Part shown: positions 8,401-10,142 of the stretch, piece by piece
How positions within the stretch are numbered: the first letter of the stretch is position 1
Layout: each line of letters starts with the position of its first letter
NCBI GenBank assembly: GCA_002424045.1
Contig: DIPH01000041.1
Span: 35,915 to 46,056 of the forward strand
Origin: Firmicutes bacterium UBA5493
GTDB lineage: Bacteria; Bacillota; Limnochordia; Darwinibacteriales; Darwinibacteriaceae
Direction: 5' to 3'
DNA: 10,142 bases
The notes under the pieces: generated by a model
Databases searched by the model: none
Told to the model about the DNA's origin: nothing
Seen by the model: the letters and a program-made list of their open reading frames with translations, nothing else
Made by a program: the position numbers and the translations under genes

Positions 8401-9268
8401 TATTGCATCGGCCAGTTCACTCTTTGGGCCTAATCAGGTCTCGATCACGTTTCGGGTAGTTACAACAACTGGCCAGTATGACCAGGCGACAATCAGCCGG
8501 ATTTACAACTCTGAATCCTTAGCCACTGAGATTAGGCAAACGGATGATGCGGTACAGATCATCGCCGATGATCTGAGTGCCCAGGGAGCGAAGATCGGGT
8601 CACTAGAAGTTAGGGCGGACGGCGTCGACATATCGGTCGGTAGCCTAGAGGCTGATGTCGGGGCCGCAGCTGCGCAGATTCTGACACTTGCCGAGCAGAT
8701 CACCATCAAAGTACAGAAAACCGTGAATGGTGAGCTTGTTGTAACAGGCATCGGCGCAGGTTTTGATGAACAGGGGCAAAGCCTCATCCCGGTGCTCGCA
8801 GATCGTTTTGTGATTAAGCCTACCGTTCAGGGTGAAGGCGAGTACGCCTTTATGGTTGATACAACGAAAAACCCTCCAGAAATCTACTCGCCAGGCAAGA
8901 TGATACTGGGTGGTCTACTTCGTGCGCCGGAGTTACAAGCAGAGTTGATCAAGGTGTTGTTGCTTAAAGCGGAGCTGGCCTACCTTGATGAAGCTAACGT
9001 GCTCCATTTACGAGCTGAAAAAATAACGGTTGGTGGCGGCTATGAGGGCATCCCGGTCAACAAACCAAAGGACAGTTACCTGTGGCACTTTGACACAAAC
9101 CTGAATACTACGGGCGGACAAGCTCCAGAGCCAGGTGGCAGTGCATCCATAATTAGTGGTGGGGTGTATGGTGGTGCAGTTGAGCTTGGAACAGGCAACA
9201 CGCTGATCTACAAGGTGCCCTCGAGTAACCGGGTAACTATTGGAGCCCATATCCAGATAAAGGAGTGA
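5459..9268 (+). CDS. Central tail tip / host specificity protein, lambda J family
   Basis: This is a 1269-residue J-like protein that should form the trimeric tip and contact the host. Residue numbers count from GTG 5456. Residues 1-40 are Gly/Ala-rich and hydrophobic, recalling the C-terminal part of lambda I. The J core follows: NTYAQRIPIPVTYGRVKVAG (59-78), GEGPIESVEDIRVND (99-113), NNPAWCILDLMTNSRYGVGI (191-210), and GVTRPGQAGREARFY (353-367), the counterpart of lambda J's GVT-QA-R segment. About 452-735 are probably three fibronectin-III-like domains (for example VELNWLPIPERDIAGYEIR at 575-593). Residues 891-906 include a short collagen-like GEKGDPGEP. About 1018-1085 look like a helical stalk, then a beta segment FVIKPTVQGEGEYAFMVD (1118-1135). 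Residues 1208-1270 resemble the start of a concanavalin/LamG-like domain but end early. AGGAGG at 5445-5450 favours ATG 5459 over GTG 5456. No separate I gene is present. Confidence 0.93.
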   Translation: MGAGAIIGAVVAGAASAAGSTIFGATMLASVVTGASLGRMFDRPKSASPTYSFGELDNTYAQRIPIPVTYGRVKVAGNIIYHRISNNEKELFMVVGLGEGPIESVEDIRVNDEPITSIKGYAEHHVRLGTEIQSAISWVDTGETWPNTAYIACRFKASEDLSMTPTITCVVKGRKVRTWSGSGWVSQYSNNPAWCILDLMTNSRYGVGIKEQYIDFDSFRTEAQYCDELVDDGNGGQEPRFRLDYNVDFQRSSLDLIDEILSTFRGYILYSDGKLRLQIEKSQVPVQSFTMDNIVADSFSYSKASLKEIPNRIRVEWIDPESNWEQADISYDNEVDQEERGDVLTRTITLYGVTRPGQAGREARFYHDSGYICSTFCEFRVGIDSLHCEVGDVVKVSHDVPGWTEKQFRILEIQEEENDEMVLRCREYNSAIYHDRGSVYTPGRATTLPNPNAPPASVRNLTLVEEHKQLPDGTWIPQIRVEWELPDDIVWRAGNVWLSSDNGASWEFVRRVEGAALTLDVGGNQQYLVKVVSENQKRIKEDFGAAPVQNITILGKRSNPSSVQWGDCFFVDSVELNWLPIPERDIAGYEIRTEDVNWGARNEHLIYRGSELRHVFAPSVREYTFYIRAFDRHGNYSLESAIKELELPMPPAPQQPNTEEYFNVVKILPKPLGLPSIQGYYIYVTRGAETVRVPVLAGGDYSYPAPSGTTVTIQISAYDVLGEGPKSEPLQATTTHLSEMDLPKIPKNKLEQSLQDEIDIIPTLESGYQDLVNKITPLIVLSNESQSFITEYDGSITEQVTLRTEIEVFLGKIRTAASIGSLTVRKLDGTILGGASPTKGNPSASAVGFVQWVIPVGATVDADAGYIEIPITVEDVTYTKRFMWNKAKKGQTGTGVGEKGDPGEPAKLVNIIASHLYFVAEDVGEGGERVRVYTPDIISLDLSLQHATYNKWQYSLDGSAFADVVSGQHGLTIDPSTKSLSIASASSLFGPNQVSITFRVVTTTGQYDQATISRIYNSESLATEIRQTDDAVQIIADDLSAQGAKIGSLEVRADGVDISVGSLEADVGAAAAQILTLAEQITIKVQKTVNGELVVTGIGAGFDEQGQSLIPVLADRFVIKPTVQGEGEYAFMVDTTKNPPEIYSPGKMILGGLLRAPELQAELIKVLLLKAELAYLDEANVLHLRAEKITVGGGYEGIPVNKPKDSYLWHFDTNLNTTGGQAPEPGGSASIISGGVYGGAVELGTGNTLIYKVPSSNRVTIGAHIQIKE

Positions 9269-9274
9269 CGAATT

Positions 9275-9847
9275 ATGGCTTATAATACCAAAAGTCTCTT
9301 GCGGGATTTGGAAGGGAAGATAGTACCGCAAGGATTTGACGTAGCAGCTGATAACTATAGGGCATTAACAGGTCAAAATTTGGGAAATAACCGGTTTGGG
9401 CTGGACGGGATCCAGTGGGGGAAAACAGAAACTGGGCTCTTTGTTCCTATGGCGGTTACAGATGAAGGTCATGTGAAAGTCCAACAAGTTGGCACTAAAA
9501 CAATACTTGTTTCCGGGATTCAACACGTTGACCCAGGAACAACATTTCTGGTTGGTCAATGGGATGTTGGGAGCAAAGAAAAATTGCGAATTGCAATATC
9601 TCCTGGGTCGGCAGCGCAGGTGGTTCACACAGCCATGCGCTTAACTTCGGCTGGTACAGAGGCGCACCTCCTTTATAGCGGCACACGGTATTACTATAAA
9701 GAATATTTGATGAGTGATTTAACTTCGTTAGGGACTTTAGGCAGAGGCATAGAGTTGCCCCTCTTTGGTAAGTGGGTTAGAGTTGAAGTTATCAATAAGG
9801 GCACTTCTATCAGCATTGACCCTGTTTTGGAGGTGGCAGTGTTATAG
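9275..9847 (+). CDS. Unknown phage protein after J, possible tip accessory or adhesin
   Basis: This 190-residue protein is not firmly recognised. Residues 11-33 (DLEGKIVPQGFDVAADNYRALTG, given here in two parts: DLEGKIVPQ and FDVAADNYRALTG) resemble a short start seen in some Gram-positive phage tail proteins, where a PxPQ element is followed by an aromatic, acidic stretch and 'L-G'. Residues 75-190 are rich in alternating hydrophobic residues and glycines, with KWVRVEVIN near the end (166-174), which suggests a beta-sandwich, as in many receptor-binding or fibre-tip domains. There are no signal peptide, membrane segment, cysteines or catalytic motif. ATG 9275 follows the J stop by 6 nt, with AAGGAG at 9260-9265 spaced 9 nt. 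Position directly after J argues for a structural tail role. The coding call is secure; the function is inference. Confidence 0.85.
   Translation: MAYNTKSLLRDLEGKIVPQGFDVAADNYRALTGQNLGNNRFGLDGIQWGKTETGLFVPMAVTDEGHVKVQQVGTKTILVSGIQHVDPGTTFLVGQWDVGSKEKLRIAISPGSAAQVVHTAMRLTSAGTEAHLLYSGTRYYYKEYLMSDLTSLGTLGRGIELPLFGKWVRVEVINKGTSISIDPVLEVAVL
9829..9834 (+). promoter_or_regulatory. Possible ribosome binding site for the last small gene
   Basis: GGAGGT precedes GTG 9847 by 12 nt, which is longer than the 8-9 nt seen for most other genes here. The first in-frame ATG is codon 14, so initiation may rely on coupling through the TAGTG overlap. Confidence 0.45.
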
Positions 9848-10062
9848 TGATTATCATATCCGACCGTGTGTATACTGACCAAAAAATGTTAGAAAACATT
9901 TTTGGACATTTATTGGAGGACTTTAATAACATAACACCGACAGAGTTTGATGCATGCATCGACCATGCGCTCCTCAACAATTGGGAAAGCTGGGAAACTG
10001 GGTTCACTGAGTGGAAAACACTGGGATATATCCCAGTTGTTTCAGAAATGGAGTTTACGTAA
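9847..10062 (+). CDS. Hypothetical 71-residue protein
   Basis: I do not recognise this protein. It begins with GTG overlapping the previous stop by one base (TAGTG) and ends with tandem stops (TAATAG). It is acidic and mostly helical in appearance (MLENIFGHLLEDF at 14-26; EFDACIDHALLNNWESWETG at 33-52), with three Trp residues in 46-56 and one Cys at 37. Small acidic proteins often follow J or fibre genes in phages, where some act as chaperones, regulators or tail accessories, but no motif here picks one. The overlapping start, the GGAGGT upstream and the open frame through the region support a real gene. Three inverted repeats within it are unusual and could instead mean that part of the region serves a DNA or RNA role. 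Confidence 0.65.
   Translation: MIIISDRVYTDQKMLENIFGHLLEDFNNITPTEFDACIDHALLNNWESWETGFTEWKTLGYIPVVSEMEFT
9879..9905 (+). repeat. AT-rich inverted repeat (hairpin) in the 5' part of the last gene
   Basis: AAAAATGTT (9882-9890) and AACATTTTT (9895-9903) are exact inverted copies around a 4-nt AGAA loop. CC (9879-9880) and GG (9904-9905) extend the stem past one bulged A. The stem is nearly all A-T, so it is not a typical intrinsic terminator, although the right arm contains a run of five T. Confidence 0.7.
9949..9960 (+). repeat. 12-bp perfect palindrome
   Basis: GATGCATGCATC reads the same on both strands. A palindrome this short is expected a couple of times by chance in 10 kb, so it matters only because two others lie nearby. 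Confidence 0.6.
10014..10043 (+). repeat. Extended palindrome near the end of the last gene
   Basis: ACTGGGATATATCCCAGT (10020-10037) is an 18-bp perfect palindrome. After two mismatched pairs it continues with GAAA (10014-10017) pairing with TTTC (10040-10043), giving 30 bp of dyad symmetry. As DNA it has the form of a dimeric repressor operator; as RNA it has no loop-sized spacer, so a hairpin would have to open several central A-T pairs. It is within the coding frame of the 71-residue ORF, encoding the LGYIPV region. Confidence 0.7.
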
Positions 10063-10142
10063 TAGAACTACATAGCGAGATTGTTGAACTTTTTCGAGGT
10101 TAAATTTGAAGAAGGATCACTGTAATTTCTAACACTCTTTGG
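10063..10142. other. Non-coding stretch at the right edge
   Basis: All three forward frames are closed by stops, including the TAG at 10063, TAA at 10101 and TAA at 10122, and I see no ribosome binding site with a start. No GC-rich stem followed by a T-run is visible. This may be the gap between the tail module and the next module, whose first gene lies beyond the window. Confidence 0.5.

Noticed and set aside
9882..9903. AT-rich hairpin as an intrinsic terminator for the tail transcript
   Set aside because: The stem lacks G-C pairs apart from one internal pair and the two bulge-separated end pairs, and it lies inside an open reading frame, so termination is not well supported.
10011..10103. 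30-residue frame starting with GTG across the end of the last gene
   Set aside because: There is no ribosome binding site, it overlaps the better-supported 71-residue frame, and the translation shows no recognisable feature.
10084..10112. TTGAAC as a possible -35 promoter element after the last gene
   Set aside because: At a 17-nt spacing the -10 position reads GAAGAA, which is not promoter-like.
1..10142. CRISPR arrays, tRNA genes, insertion sequences or attachment sites
   Set aside because: No regularly spaced direct repeats, cloverleaf-type sequences, transposase motifs or terminal repeats were seen; nearly the whole window is tail genes.

Overview
The window is a single-strand, tightly packed tail module of a long-tailed (lambda-like siphovirus) phage or prophage. 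All supported genes read on the + strand and run in the classic order: end of a probable tail assembly chaperone, tape measure protein, lambda M-like tail tip protein, lambda L-like tail tip protein, an NlpC/P60 peptidase corresponding to part of lambda K, a large lambda J-like central tip/host-specificity protein, then two small accessory genes. Gene boundaries are a chain of TAATG, ATGA, TGATG and TAGTG overlaps or gaps of 4-6 nt, with strong AGGAGG-type ribosome binding sites. This points to one translationally coupled transcript whose promoter lies outside the window.

The strong Shine-Dalgarno sites, the use of GTG starts, the intermediate base composition (judged by eye) and the flavour of the proteins suggest a Firmicutes host, perhaps a clostridial anaerobe. 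This is an inference only, since no bacterial host gene is present. Nothing here (no integrase, att site, tRNA or host gene) decides between a free phage and a prophage.

Layout: 1-80 is the last 25 codons of an upstream gene. 80-3874 is a 1264-residue tape measure protein with an internal lytic transglycosylase domain (putative catalytic Glu758) and a 42-residue tryptophan periodicity. 3879-4232 is M-like. 4225-5055 is L-like, with the four C-terminal cysteines expected to hold an iron-sulfur cluster. 5052-5459 is an NlpC/P60 peptidase without the JAB domain found in lambda K. 5459-9268 is J-like, starting with a Gly/Ala-rich segment reminiscent of lambda I and carrying fibronectin-III-like domains, a short collagen-like stretch, a coiled-coil-like stalk and a short, apparently truncated lectin-like end. 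9275-9847 is a small beta-rich protein of unknown function, possibly an adhesin or tip accessory. 9847-10062 is an unrecognised 71-residue ORF that contains three inverted repeats. 10063-10142 holds no supportable gene.

Working together, the tape measure sets tail length and probably carries a cell-wall-cutting domain into the envelope. M and L cap the tail tube and connect it to the J-like tip, the NlpC/P60 protein probably cuts peptide cross-links, and J with the following gene contacts the host surface. I see no evidence of a wholly new system. The less ordinary points are the two wall hydrolases in one tail, the regular Trp repeat in the tape measure, the compact K/I/J arrangement, the short lectin-like end of J, and the two unknown 3' genes with clustered palindromes.
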